The position numbers were made by a program, and so were the translations under genes. 64,000 nt of DNA from Ketobacter sp964016105 (GTDB taxonomy: Bacteria > Pseudomonadota > Gammaproteobacteria > Pseudomonadales > Ketobacteraceae), in NCBI GenBank assembly GCA_964016105.1, contig CAXHEX010000002.1:1-64000 (forward strand). The letters run 5' to 3'. Under the pieces are notes generated by a model that saw nothing but the letters and a program-made list of their open reading frames with translations, did not search any database and had not been told where the DNA came from. Below are positions 52,668-62,204 of this stretch, in pieces (position 1 is the stretch's first letter; the number at the start of each line of letters is the position of its first letter).

Positions 52668-54812
52668 ATGAATAATTATAAATCTAATTACGGCCTGTTA
52701 AAGGCCGTTTCTATTTTACCCACTGCAGTTTTCATCTCCTCTTTTTCCTTAACCGCATTGGCGGAAACAGCGCCCCAACCGCACAAGGTAACCGAAACCA
52801 TCACGGTGACCGCAAATCGAGTTGAGCAACCCAGCACTGAACTGAGCAGCAGTATTAGCGTTGTGTCCTCCCAAGAGATTGAAGATGTATCTGCGGTTCA
52901 TATCAGTGAGCTTCTTTACCGAGTACCCAGCGCGTGGGTGGTGCGGGGTAACGGCCAGGAACACCTTACCGCGATCCGATCTCCTGTTCTCACCGGTGCC
53001 GGTAGTTGCGGATCGTTCTACCTGGCGGAAGATGGCATTCCAGTTCGACCCACTGGTTTTTGCAACGTGAACCAACTGTTCGATCTCAACACCGAACAAG
53101 CTGGCCGAATCGAAGTCCTTAGAGGGCCTGGAACCGATATGCACGGGTCAGACGCTGTGCATGGGGTAATCAATGTTCTGAGTCGGAACCCCGTGGGGCT
53201 TGAAGAAGCTGGAGAATTGGAGGTGGCCTTAGAAGCTGGCCCTGATGATTACGGCCGTATCAAACTAAGCGCAAGCGAAAGTTTCGATCGTTTCACCACC
53301 CGCATTAATCTGAACGGTGCTTCTGATGGCGGTTATCAAGATAACTCGGGGTTTGATCAACAAAAATTAACAGCCCGCTTGGATTACCATGGTGATACCT
53401 GGTCCAGCTACACCCTGTTTAGTGCCAATAACTTAAATCAGGAAACTGCGGGTTATGTGGTGGGTACGGATGCTTACAAAGACAAAGAACTAAGAAAACA
53501 AAACTCTAATCCAGAAGCGTTTCGAGATACTCAGTCCTTTCGCTGGCAGACCCGGTTTGAGGGTCAGTTTGCCAACGATGCCGTGTTCATTGTCACGCCC
53601 TATGCCCGCTATTCAGAAATGGAATTTTTAATGCACTTTCTGCCCGGGCAACCCACTGAAGAAAACGGCCAAAAAAGCGTGGGTATCCAATCGTCTTTTC
53701 ACAGCCCAATAAACTCAACGACGGAATTCACTTCCGGATTTGATATTGAGCTCACCCAAGCCTATTTGCAACAAACACAAGATGCACCTTTCCTTTGGTT
53801 TACTCCAGCGGGCAAACAGTACGATTATGAGGTGGATGCTATGCTGCTAGCGGGTTTTACTTCTGTAAATTTCCAAGTCACCGACAAACTTAACCTCTCC
53901 GTGGGCGGTCGGTTAGAGAGCCTGGAATACGATTACAATAATCAGATGATCAGTGGCAACACCGACGAAAATGGAATTGACTGTGTGAACGTCAATAGCG
54001 GTGCCACAGGATGTCGTTATACGCGACCTGAAGATCGCGAAGATGACTTTGAGAATATTTCCGTTAATGGCGGTTTAGTGTATGAGTATAGCCCCAGCCA
54101 TATCTACAGTGCCCGAATTAATCATGGATACAGGGCGCCCCAAGCCACGGAATTGTACCGCTTACAAGCAGGACAACTGATTGCGGAACTGGATTCTGAG
54201 CAGGTGGATAGTGTGGAAGTGGGCGTTAAAGGTGTGGTTCAAGGGTTGGCCCAATCCTTCAGTTACGACTTAACTGCTTACTACATGGAAAAAGATAACG
54301 TTATTTTTCAATCATCGGACCGGCAAAACTTGGATAACGGTGAAACCCGACATCAAGGCTTAGAGTACCTACTTTCACTGCAGTTAAATGACCATTGGAA
54401 TGTCAGTGCAAGTGGTGCGTTATCTCGTCACCGATATGCGAATAATGTCACTGCACCTGCATCCAACACGGTGCTGGGTACCAAGGGTAATGATATGGTT
54501 TCCGCTCCACGAAACTTAAGTTCGGTACGGTTAGCCTGGACACCCTCTCCCCGGGATCGAGTTGAGTTGGAATGGGTGTCAATGGGCCATTACTACACCG
54601 ATCTAGCGAATGTGCATAGCTATGATGGCCATGACTTACTGAATCTGCGGGTACAGAAATCCATTAGCGAAGCAGTGGCTGTGGGCTTGAGAATCAAAAA
54701 CATAGCCGACAAATACTACGCAGAAAGAGCTGATTTTAGTGGGTTTGCGGGAGATCGTTATTTTGTGGGTCAGCCGCGCTCATTATTCGCGGACGTTAAA
54801 CTTAAGTTCTGA
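52668..54812 (+). CDS. TonB-dependent outer-membrane receptor
   Basis: 714 aa. A signal peptide (AVSILPTAVFISSFSLTALA) is followed by a TonB box-like ETITVTANR, then the plug domain (about 45-165, IEVLRGPGTDMHGSDAVHGVINVLSRNP) and a 22-strand barrel ending in an aromatic residue (LFADVKLKF). The ribosome site AAGGTG lies just before the ATG, 10 bp after the crotonase gene. Encoded in a fatty acyl/steroid degradation operon, it is more likely to import a hydrophobic substrate than iron. A Cys pair in the plug (GSCGSFYLAEDG ... GFCNVN) is unusual. Convergent with the next gene. Confidence 0.9.
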   Translation: MNNYKSNYGLLKAVSILPTAVFISSFSLTALAETAPQPHKVTETITVTANRVEQPSTELSSSISVVSSQEIEDVSAVHISELLYRVPSAWVVRGNGQEHLTAIRSPVLTGAGSCGSFYLAEDGIPVRPTGFCNVNQLFDLNTEQAGRIEVLRGPGTDMHGSDAVHGVINVLSRNPVGLEEAGELEVALEAGPDDYGRIKLSASESFDRFTTRINLNGASDGGYQDNSGFDQQKLTARLDYHGDTWSSYTLFSANNLNQETAGYVVGTDAYKDKELRKQNSNPEAFRDTQSFRWQTRFEGQFANDAVFIVTPYARYSEMEFLMHFLPGQPTEENGQKSVGIQSSFHSPINSTTEFTSGFDIELTQAYLQQTQDAPFLWFTPAGKQYDYEVDAMLLAGFTSVNFQVTDKLNLSVGGRLESLEYDYNNQMISGNTDENGIDCVNVNSGATGCRYTRPEDREDDFENISVNGGLVYEYSPSHIYSARINHGYRAPQATELYRLQAGQLIAELDSEQVDSVEVGVKGVVQGLAQSFSYDLTAYYMEKDNVIFQSSDRQNLDNGETRHQGLEYLLSLQLNDHWNVSASGALSRHRYANNVTAPASNTVLGTKGNDMVSAPRNLSSVRLAWTPSPRDRVELEWVSMGHYYTDLANVHSYDGHDLLNLRVQKSISEAVAVGLRIKNIADKYYAERADFSGFAGDRYFVGQPRSLFADVKLKF

Positions 54813-54817
54813 TAAAA

Positions 54818-54863
54818 AGCGAAGAGCACCTTTCCTGTTGGTACGCTAATGGTGCTCTTCGCT
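54818..54863. terminator. bidirectional terminator between convergent genes
   Basis: Perfect 13-bp stem AGCGAAGAGCACC (54818-54830) / GGTGCTCTTCGCT (54851-54863). On the minus strand it is followed by TTTTTATC. It lies between the TonB receptor stop (54812) and the minus-strand stop at 54880. Confidence 0.85.
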
Positions 54864-54879
54864 GATCCTCAAATTCACA

Positions 54880-56187
54880 TCACATGGCGTTGCGACCGCC
54901 TTTGGCAGATGCGGGGAAATCCCGAATCATCGCATGGATGGAGTAAGTGGCCAGCAAGTCTCCTTTAATAGAAAAGATCTTACCAGAGCCCTGGGCATGG
55001 CCTTTACCGGCATACACCGCATCATTCACATACAGCATCCACTGGCTTACATCCACGTCATCGTGAAAGTTAATATCGGCTTTCAATGGCCCGGTAGAAA
55101 GTGAAACATGGGCCAGCGCTTGACTGATCCCTGGATGGGGCCTCATCGCTGCAGCAATTGTCCAATGGGTTATGGCTTGGGTCATCAGCGCCTTATGTTG
55201 ATATTGCTCTTCCGGGTTATCGCGAAACCGAATCCAGGCATGCAATTCTGGTGGCCCCATATGATCTAGATCCGCAGTGTATGCATTATCCACCACACGG
55301 ATTTCCCTGCCGCTCACATTCCAATCCCGTAACGTGGATTCATAAGGTCCAGGGACTTTTGGCATTTCACAGGCGTGTTTTAAGCGGTCCTTATCCGAGG
55401 CGTCCATAAGCACAATGGCTGCGGAACGCATGGAATCCGCCTGCACGGTTTGAACATCTAAACAAGAAAAGCTGCGTCCGCCTCGTAATACGTTAACACG
55501 CACATCCGAGGGCGCATCAAAACTGGCGGCTTTACTGAATATCATAGAGGCAGAAGTGACGCGCTGATTGGGAACCGCCTTGGATGCAGCCACAACCGCT
55601 TGAGCCAATTGATGCCCACCTTCAACCACGCTGCGTTTACGACGCTCTTTCAGTTCCTCAATGATGGTGCCCACTGGCGGGTTGGGATAGGGATCACTTT
55701 GAAATAGATTTTCACCAATAGGCTGAACGTCCAACGAAGCCAATAAATCCTTGGCATCCCCCCAGGTTGGGAAGCGTGTCGTAATGGGTTCGTCCCCTTC
55801 CTCGCCCCACTTTTGAATCAATTCTACCTTAAGCGCTTCCATATCAAAGGAGACATAGCCTTTGAGTCCGGCCACTTTGGATACAGGCTCTTTGTAAGTC
55901 CAAGCCACGTTCTCTTGAATCTCATCATCCAGTTTCAGAGACCAGTAGCTGGCATCACCTTTAAAAGGGCAGTTGGATTGATGGTCAGAAACTTGGAAAT
56001 TTTCCCAATTCACGTCATCTTCTGGCAAATACAACCTGGCATCATGTTCAGATTCTTTCACCAAGAGGCTTGCCGCGCTCTCCGCAACAATTTTGTTCTT
56101 ATAGCTTACTCTTGTCACAGAATCGCAAGGCAGCAAATTAATTTCATAGCCCGGATAACGTTCCCAGGCTGATAAATTTTCTTCCAC
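54880..56187 (-). CDS. DUF427 - acyl-CoA thioesterase fusion
   Basis: 435 aa. Residues ~1-120 form a DUF427 domain (YPGYEINLLPCDSVTRVSYKNKIVAES, with DVNWENFQVSDHQSNCPFKGDASYW). Residues ~165-420 form a double hot-dog acyl-CoA thioesterase (TesB/Acyl_CoA_thio type) with VVEGGHQLAQAVVAASKAVPNQRVTSASMIF, FRGG-like VLRGGRSFSCLDV and the C-terminal LATYSIHAMIR. It probably releases CoA from acyl-CoAs made in the neighbouring pathway. It starts 38 bp downstream of the TetR gene on the same strand, so the two may be co-transcribed. Confidence 0.85.
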   Translation of the reverse strand: MEENLSAWERYPGYEINLLPCDSVTRVSYKNKIVAESAASLLVKESEHDARLYLPEDDVNWENFQVSDHQSNCPFKGDASYWSLKLDDEIQENVAWTYKEPVSKVAGLKGYVSFDMEALKVELIQKWGEEGDEPITTRFPTWGDAKDLLASLDVQPIGENLFQSDPYPNPPVGTIIEELKERRKRSVVEGGHQLAQAVVAASKAVPNQRVTSASMIFSKAASFDAPSDVRVNVLRGGRSFSCLDVQTVQADSMRSAAIVLMDASDKDRLKHACEMPKVPGPYESTLRDWNVSGREIRVVDNAYTADLDHMGPPELHAWIRFRDNPEEQYQHKALMTQAITHWTIAAAMRPHPGISQALAHVSLSTGPLKADINFHDDVDVSQWMLYVNDAVYAGKGHAQGSGKIFSIKGDLLATYSIHAMIRDFPASAKGGRNAM

Positions 56188-56225
56188 TCTTCACTCCTTA
56201 TTGGTCTAAATCAGAGGGCCCCAAA

Positions 56226-56903
56226 CTAGATATGCACCGGAGCCATGTCCGGAGTCTTCACCGCAAGGAAGCCATGCAGCGTGAAGCGCAACACCTCATT
56301 TCCAAACCGCTGCGCCATCTGCTTTTTCATCTTTTTTGTTTTTGCGTGGGAGTCTACCCATACCGGCCACAATAAGAATCCTGACAACATCAGAACCGCT
56401 AGGGCTTCGATATCGATGTCAGGTTCGCTCATTTCACTGTTTGCCAAGCGTTCAATGGCTTCTAAAAAGCGTTTATAAAACACGTCCTGCTGCGGATCTT
56501 TTTTGGACAACACATCGAATAACCAAATGCGGCTAATGTCAGGGTTCTCGACAGTATACAGTGCCATCCGCATTGTAAACCCCGCCATTTTTTGGATCAC
56601 ATCGGGCAAGTGTTGAATGCTGGGTTGGAGAGCCTCGTCGTAAGGTTCATCATCAGATTCTTCAAACACCGCTTCAAGCAACTGGTGACTCACCCGTTCC
56701 ATGGTTGCTTCAATTAGGTCTTCTTTGGCGAGGAAATGCTGATAGGCGGTACCCCGGTTTACTCCGGCCAGATTAGCAACTCTGGAAACGCTGAGTGCTT
56801 CCGCTCCATCTTCTGCAAGGATGGATTGAGCGGCATCTAAAATTGCAGTTCGAGTCCCTTCTGGATCTCGTCTACGACGCTCCCGAGGCTTGGCTTTTGA
56901 CAT
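56226..56903 (-). CDS. TetR-family transcriptional regulator
   Basis: 225 aa. The N-terminal helix-turn-helix (residues ~17-64: GTRTAILDAAQSILAEDGAEALSVSRVANLAGVNRGTAYQHF) is followed by an all-helical ligand domain with an acidic insert (EESDDEPYDEA). The N-terminus is very basic (KPRERRRRDPEG). It is divergent from the acyl-CoA dehydrogenase at 57216 across a 312-bp region, and is the likely repressor of the beta-oxidation genes on both sides, with an acyl-CoA as effector. No clear palindromic operator was identified. Confidence 0.88.
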   Translation of the reverse strand: MSKAKPRERRRRDPEGTRTAILDAAQSILAEDGAEALSVSRVANLAGVNRGTAYQHFLAKEDLIEATMERVSHQLLEAVFEESDDEPYDEALQPSIQHLPDVIQKMAGFTMRMALYTVENPDISRIWLFDVLSKKDPQQDVFYKRFLEAIERLANSEMSEPDIDIEALAVLMLSGFLLWPVWVDSHAKTKKMKKQMAQRFGNEVLRFTLHGFLAVKTPDMAPVHI

Positions 56904-57215
56904 CGTTAGGGTTCCAAATGTGTGAGTTTTTAGAGGTTAAGAAAGCAACAAAGTGTAACACGCTGTGAACCAGTTTTCATAAAGCTGAACCGCACTGGCC
57001 CTCTTTCTGGGTCATGAACTCGTGCTTTATATGCCCAAACCTGTGAAATCCCTCCATTCAAGTATTTGCCAACAAACTCGAATAGACCCTCGCCGCTTTC
57101 ACAGGCATAATAGACAACATTGTTGACCTGTATCATAGCAGCATAAATTGCAATTGCACCTATATGCGAATAATTAACGAAAATTCCATTCATTTGTACT
57201 GAGACACGATTCACC
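56904..57215. other. divergent intergenic region with a doubtful 95-codon frame
   Basis: The region separates the TetR gene from the SCAD-type dehydrogenase and must hold their promoters. A minus-strand frame (56930-57217) starting at the dehydrogenase start codon covers almost all of it, but has no ribosome site and no recognised domain. A short dyad-like GACAACATTGTTGACC segment (57113-57128) might be an operator half. Confidence 0.3.
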
Positions 57216-58343
57216 ATGATCCTGACAGAAACCCAACAGGCTATCGCGGATGCGGTACGAAGCTTTGCCCAAGAAAAATTACGCCCCCAAACCTTTAAGT
57301 TCGAAGCGGATGGTGGCTATCCCCCTGAACTGTTTGAAGAGCTAGCTGGATTAGGCCTGATGGGCATGACGGCGGCGGAAGAATTTGGCGGTGCCGGCGC
57401 TGACTACATTTCCTATGCTCTATCGCTAATGGAGATCGCCGCCGCTGACGGTGCACTGTCAACCATCATCTCCATTCAGAACAGCCTTATCGTTTCGGCC
57501 CTAATTAAGGACGGTAACGCAGAACAGCAACAGCGGTTCTTACCTGATTTAATCAGTGGCCGCTTAGTGGGCGCGTTTGCCCTCACGGAGACCGATGCCG
57601 GGTCCGATGCATCGGCCATTCGAACCAAAGCTGTTAAACAAGGGGACAACTACATCCTTAATGGCAGTAAGCAGTTTATCACGTCAGGAAAAATCGCAGG
57701 CTTAACCATCGTGTTTGCGGTAACCGATCCTGAAGCAGGTAAGAAAGGCATGAGCGCTTTTCTGGTGCCCACCGACCGTGAAGGTTATTTTGTGGATAAG
57801 GTAGAACACAAACTGGGCCAAGGCGCATCAGACACCTGTGCCCTACGGTTTGAAAATCTACTGTTAGAGCCAGAATTGATGCTAGGTAAAGAAGGCGAAG
57901 GCTATCGCACCGCCCTATCCAACCTGGAAGTGGGTCGAATTGGAATAGCTTCCCAATGTATCGGTATGGCTCAAGCGGCTATGGACATTGCCGTTAATTA
58001 CGCCAAAGAACGTCAGTCCATGGGTAAAACCATTATCCAGCATCAAGCGGTGGGGTTCCGCCTCGCTGATCTTGCAGCAAAGTTAGAAGCAGCCAAGCAG
58101 TTAGTTCTCCATGCTGCGAGCATTAAAGATACCGGCGCCCCCTGTTTGAAAGAAGCTTCCATGGCGAAGCTAGTGGCATCCGAAACCGCAGAAGCAGTGT
58201 GCTCCGGTGCTATCCAGACTCTGGGCGGCTATGGCTACTTGGAAGAGTTTGGCCTGGCCAAAATCTATCGCGATGTTCGCGTATGCCAAATCTACGAGGG
58301 CACATCCGATATTCAGCGTATGGTTATTGCTCGTTCGCTCTAA
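57216..58343 (+). CDS. acyl-CoA dehydrogenase, short/branched-chain type
   Basis: 375 aa, full length. It has FALTETDAGSDASAIRT and QFITSGKIAGLTIVFAVT for flavin and substrate, and IQTLGGYGYLEEFGLAKIYRD. The catalytic Glu is at the classic position in IYEGTSDIQRMVIARSL. This is the SCAD/isobutyryl-like subtype, so it differs from the LCAD-like enzyme at 1108 and from the FadE28/29-like pair. It heads a plus-strand operon (thiolase, SDR, nitronate monooxygenase) divergent from the TetR gene. The ribosome site is weak. Confidence 0.9.
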   Translation: MILTETQQAIADAVRSFAQEKLRPQTFKFEADGGYPPELFEELAGLGLMGMTAAEEFGGAGADYISYALSLMEIAAADGALSTIISIQNSLIVSALIKDGNAEQQQRFLPDLISGRLVGAFALTETDAGSDASAIRTKAVKQGDNYILNGSKQFITSGKIAGLTIVFAVTDPEAGKKGMSAFLVPTDREGYFVDKVEHKLGQGASDTCALRFENLLLEPELMLGKEGEGYRTALSNLEVGRIGIASQCIGMAQAAMDIAVNYAKERQSMGKTIIQHQAVGFRLADLAAKLEAAKQLVLHAASIKDTGAPCLKEASMAKLVASETAEAVCSGAIQTLGGYGYLEEFGLAKIYRDVRVCQIYEGTSDIQRMVIARSL

Positions 58344-58415
58344 AATAAACACGAATAACTAAAGCCCAAAAGCGGCTAAACCCTATCGGTTAAACCGGTT
58401 AATAAGGAGTTACTT

Positions 58416-59600
58416 ATGTCTTCCGATCCTATTGTAATTGCATCCTATGCCCGTACCCCCATGGGAGGGTTACTTGGGGATTTCGCCTCAGTCCCTTCCA
58501 CCCAATTGGCCGCCACCGCAGTAAAAGCGGCTGTAGAACGCGCCGGAGTGAGCGGTGATGCAGTAGACCGTATCTACATGGGTTGTGTGCTGCCCGCAGG
58601 CCTGGGCCAAGCCCCCGCCCGTCAAGCTGCACTGGGAGCAGACCTGCCCCGCTCGGTTCAAGCCACCACCGTAAATAAAATGTGTGGCTCTGGCATGCAA
58701 GCCGCCATCATGGCCACGGAAACCCTAATGGCGGGTACCGCTGATGTGATCATCGCGGGCGGTATGGAATCCATGTCAAACGCGCCTTATCTGCTTCCCA
58801 AGCACCGCGCCGGTAGCCGAATTGGCCATGATGAAGTCAAAGATTCCATGTTCTTTGACGGCCTGGAAGATGCCTATGAGAAAGGTACTTTGATGGGCGT
58901 ATTTGCAGAGAATAATGCCAAAAAGTTCGGCTTTACCCGGGAAGATCAAGATGCCTATGCATTGGAAGGTTTATCCCGTGCCCAAAGCGCCATTGCCGAA
59001 GGTCGTTTCGAAGACGAAATCGTGCCCGTTGAAATTAAAACCCGTGCAGGAACGGTAACCGTCTCTATTGATGAGCAGCCAGGAAAAGCCAAGCCAGAAA
59101 AAATCCCCACACTGAAGCCCGCTTTCGCAAAAGACGGTACCGTTACCGCTGCAAACGCGTCTTCCATATCCGATGGTGCAGCCGCATTGGTACTGACTCG
59201 TAAAAGTGTTGCTGAAAAACTGGGAATGAATGTGTGTGCCAAAGTGGTTGCCACCGATTGCCACGCCCATGAGCCAGGAGATTTCCCCAGCGCGCCAGTA
59301 CCCGCTATTAAAAAGGTATTAGACCAAGCGGGCTGGACCGTTGACGACGTGGATTTGTTTGAAGTGAATGAAGCGTTTGCGGTTGTTGCCATGATCGCCA
59401 TGAAAGAGCTTTCCATTCCCCACGACAAAATTAATGTGAATGGTGGCGCCTGTGCGTTGGGCCACCCCATTGGTGCTTCCGGCGCTCGTATTATCGCTAC
59501 CTTGTTGGCGGCACTAAAGAATCGTGGATTGAGTAAGGGCGTTGCCGGTATTTGTTTGGGTGGTGGAGAAGCCACCGCAATGGCATTCGAACTTTTATAA
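58416..59600 (+). CDS. acetyl-CoA C-acyltransferase (thiolase)
   Basis: 394-aa thiolase cleaving 3-ketoacyl-CoA with CoA. The nucleophile Cys90 is in VNKMCGSGMQA. The catalytic His is in GGACALGHPIGASGARI (~349) and the second Cys in CLGGGEATAM (~380). AAGGAG lies before the ATG. Length and motifs fit the biosynthetic/acetoacetyl-type thiolases as well as degradative ones; the operon context favours degradation. Confidence 0.93.
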   Translation: MSSDPIVIASYARTPMGGLLGDFASVPSTQLAATAVKAAVERAGVSGDAVDRIYMGCVLPAGLGQAPARQAALGADLPRSVQATTVNKMCGSGMQAAIMATETLMAGTADVIIAGGMESMSNAPYLLPKHRAGSRIGHDEVKDSMFFDGLEDAYEKGTLMGVFAENNAKKFGFTREDQDAYALEGLSRAQSAIAEGRFEDEIVPVEIKTRAGTVTVSIDEQPGKAKPEKIPTLKPAFAKDGTVTAANASSISDGAAALVLTRKSVAEKLGMNVCAKVVATDCHAHEPGDFPSAPVPAIKKVLDQAGWTVDDVDLFEVNEAFAVVAMIAMKELSIPHDKINVNGGACALGHPIGASGARIIATLLAALKNRGLSKGVAGICLGGGEATAMAFELL

Positions 59601-59624
59601 AAATATATTTACAGAGGAATAAGA

Positions 59625-60389
59625 ATGAAAGATTTAAATGGGTTGGCAGCGATCGTCACTGGCGGCGCGTCTGGATTAGGTGCAGCTACCACTGAAATGC
59701 TGTCTGCAGCGGGTGTTAAGGTCACTATCTTCGATATGAATGAAGAAGGCGGACAAGCACAAGCAGAAAAAATCAATGGTACGTTTATCAAAGTGGACGT
59801 GACCGATGAAGACAATGTGCGTGAAGCCGTATTAGCTGCCGAAGACAAGAATGGCGTTGCGCGCTTTCTAGTTAATTGCGCCGGTATTGCCACGGGAGCA
59901 AAAACCGTGGGCAGAGAGAACGCTCCTCACCCCATGGGACAGTTCCGCAAAACCATTGAAATTAACTTAATCGGTACCTTCACCGTCATCACTCATTTTG
60001 CCGCTCGACTAGCTGCCGCTGATCCTGTGGGTGAAGAGCGTGGCGTGATCGTGAATACAGCCAGCGTTGCTGCGTTCGAAGGTCAAATGGGGCAAGCGGC
60101 TTATTCTGCATCTAAGGGTGGTATTGTAGGAATGACGCTACCTATTGCTCGCGACCTTTCGAAACTTGGCATTCGTGTATGCGCCATCGCCCCCGGCATT
60201 TTCTATACCCCCATGATGGCAGGTATGCCTCAAAACGTGCAGGATGCGTTGGGGCAGCAAGTCCCCTTCCCCAGCCGCTTGGGTCAGCCATCTGAGTATG
60301 CGCAAATGGTGGAGAGCATTATTGCTAACCCCATGCTAAACGGTGAAGTGATACGTTTGGATGGCGCCATCCGAATGCAACCACGTTAA
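59625..60389 (+). CDS. SDR-family 3-hydroxyacyl-CoA dehydrogenase, HSD10-like
   Basis: 254-aa NAD-dependent SDR. TGGASGLG is at 13-20 and an acidic FDMNEE after beta-2 favours NAD. It has NCAG and the catalytic Y-x-x-x-K in AYSASKGG. Insertions after NCAGIATGAKTVGRENAPHPMGQFRKTIEINLIGTF are typical of the type 2 (HSD17B10) 3-hydroxyacyl-CoA dehydrogenases. AGAGGAA lies before the ATG, 24 bp after the thiolase. It would supply the 3-ketoacyl-CoA to the thiolase. Confidence 0.9.
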   Translation: MKDLNGLAAIVTGGASGLGAATTEMLSAAGVKVTIFDMNEEGGQAQAEKINGTFIKVDVTDEDNVREAVLAAEDKNGVARFLVNCAGIATGAKTVGRENAPHPMGQFRKTIEINLIGTFTVITHFAARLAAADPVGEERGVIVNTASVAAFEGQMGQAAYSASKGGIVGMTLPIARDLSKLGIRVCAIAPGIFYTPMMAGMPQNVQDALGQQVPFPSRLGQPSEYAQMVESIIANPMLNGEVIRLDGAIRMQPR

Positions 60390-60415
60390 TAAAAATTAAG
60401 AATTGGTTAGTAAAC

Positions 60416-61393
60416 ATGAAATTTAATACACGAATTACAGAACTATTGGGAATCGAATACCCCATCGTACAAGGCGGCATGATGTGGGTAGGCCGGGCGG
60501 AACTGGCTTCGGCGGTATCTAATGCAGGTGGTCTTGGAATTTTAACCGCCTTAACGCAGCCCACGCCGGATGATCTGCGCAAAGAAATCGACCGCTGTAG
60601 ATCCATGACAGATAAGCCCTTTGGCGTTAACTTAACGATTCTGCCTTCGGTTAATCCGCCCCCTTACGCGGAATACCGCAAAGCCATCATCGATGGTGGC
60701 GTTAAAATTGTTGAAACCGCAGGTCATAACCCTCAAGAGCACGTTGAAGACTTTAAATCCCATGGGATCACAGTTGTTCACAAGTGCACAGCAGTTCGAC
60801 ATGCCCTCTCAGCAGAACGTATGGGCGTGGACGCAATTTCTATCGATGGATTTGAATGTGCTGGCCACCCCGGCGAAGACGATATCCCTGGTTTGATACT
60901 GATCCCAGCGGCAGCCAATAAAGTGAAGATCCCCATGTTGGCGTCCGGTGGTATAGCCGATGGTCGTGGCCTAGCGGCTGCTCTTGCCTTAGGAGCCGAT
61001 GGTATCAATATGGGCACGCGTTTCTGCGCCACCGTAGAAGCCCCCATTCATGAGCGAGTTAAGCAACTCCTAGTGGATCACGACGAGCGAGATACTAATC
61101 TGATTTTCCGCTCACTGCGAAATACGGGTCGTGTATCAAAGAACAGTGTTTCCGACAAAGTGGTGGAAATATTAAAAGACCCAAGCGCGAAGTTCGAAGA
61201 CGTGCATCACCTGGTTAAAGGTGCTGATGGACGCAAAGCGCTTGAAACCGGTGATCTAGATGCTGGTTTGATTTGGGCAGGACAAGTGCAGGGATTGATT
61301 AATGACATTCCTACCTGCGCTGAACTACTGGAGAACATCGCAACCGATGCTGCGAATATCATTCAGCAGCGATTGAAGGATATGGTTGGTTAA
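60416..61393 (+). CDS. nitronate monooxygenase / 2-nitropropane dioxygenase-like flavoprotein
   Basis: 325-aa FMN TIM-barrel protein. It has PIVQGGMMWVG near the N-terminus, the FMN phosphate region ASGGIADGRGLAAALALGADGINMGTRF, and the family's SIDGFECAGHPGEDD with a His in the active-site position. These enzymes oxidise nitronates, but related members (e.g. in acyl-CoA operons) have unknown or reductase roles. It is last in the operon, 26 bp after the SDR and followed by a hairpin. Confidence 0.88.
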   Translation: MKFNTRITELLGIEYPIVQGGMMWVGRAELASAVSNAGGLGILTALTQPTPDDLRKEIDRCRSMTDKPFGVNLTILPSVNPPPYAEYRKAIIDGGVKIVETAGHNPQEHVEDFKSHGITVVHKCTAVRHALSAERMGVDAISIDGFECAGHPGEDDIPGLILIPAAANKVKIPMLASGGIADGRGLAAALALGADGINMGTRFCATVEAPIHERVKQLLVDHDERDTNLIFRSLRNTGRVSKNSVSDKVVEILKDPSAKFEDVHHLVKGADGRKALETGDLDAGLIWAGQVQGLINDIPTCAELLENIATDAANIIQQRLKDMVG

Positions 61394-61409
61394 GCTTAAC
61401 CCGACAATT

Positions 61410-61432
61410 CCGCCGGGGATTCTCCCTGGCGG
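61410..61432 (+). terminator. hairpin after the beta-oxidation operon
   Basis: CCGCC-G-GGGA-TTC-TCCC-T-GGCGG at 61410-61432, a GC-rich stem 17 bp after the stop codon. There is no U run. Confidence 0.55.
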
Positions 61433-61524
61433 GCACTCTCCTGCTCTAGCGATAACCCTATCTTTCGAAGCAGATATTATTAATATCTATTTGCTTACCC
61501 ATCAACACGACACTGACTTTTATC

Positions 61525-61990
61525 TGTTCGAACTGATCCACGACAACTACGGGATATGCTAAGTATTGCGATATCCATGAAAAAAGGAAAAGTTTCCGCC
61601 TCGACCAATCCTCATTGCTTGGGAACCCGCAGTATTCAAAATTCCCTCTATTTTGCCTTTCGGGAACATGGCGGTGTGGTGAGAACACAATTCCTGCTGG
61701 AATATATTTGCAATATAGAGTCGCGGGAAACCATTCATGCCTCTACCTGAAAATGAGAAGAGTTCAATAAATTCATACAATCGGCATTTTTTATTCGGGG
61801 CGAAATTCAGGCGAACTTGCGGGCAGTCCAGGAAACAATGATCAGTTCTAGCCATCAGGTAGCAAACCAAGCAATCCTGCATATTGAAGAAAAAAGCAAT
61901 CAAGAAATTGCTAACGTGCAAAATATCACGCTGGAAACAGTCAAAAGCAATGTGAAGCCTATGGATTTAAGGTTAGACAGTTTTTATTAA
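61525..61990 (+). pseudogene. decayed C-terminal remnant of a Tn3-family transposase
   Basis: Reading with frameshifts gives LIHDNYG / DMLSIAISMKKGKVSAS (compare the Tn3 ..NWDDMLRVAGSLKLG..), then FREHGGVVRTQFLLEYICNIESRETIHAST, a stop, EEFNKFIQSAFF, and HQVANQAILH to the end at about 61990. These blocks are in the order of a Tn3 TnpA C-terminus, with at least one frameshift and two in-frame stops. It differs from both intact transposases in the window, so it records an older insertion between the operon and the next gene. Confidence 0.65.
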
Positions 61991-62204
61991 TCGGTAGTCT
62001 AAACATACTGGCGGTGGAGCAATGACGCGCGGGCTCTATGAACGGGGCTACGTTGCCCCTGCTTGCAAAGCATCGGCTCACTTTCCGTATTTTGATGGTT
62101 CGAGATATTAGTAGTTCGAGGCCTGAGGCAGTTTCATTCACTCTGTACAGCATCGGACTGTCAGAAACGCCCCCGGCCACGGTTACCACCTCAATGGATA
62201 GCGA

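Noticed and set aside
56930..57217. 95-codon minus-strand frame between TetR and the dehydrogenase
   Set aside because: Starts at the neighbour's start codon without a ribosome site; occupies the expected promoter region.
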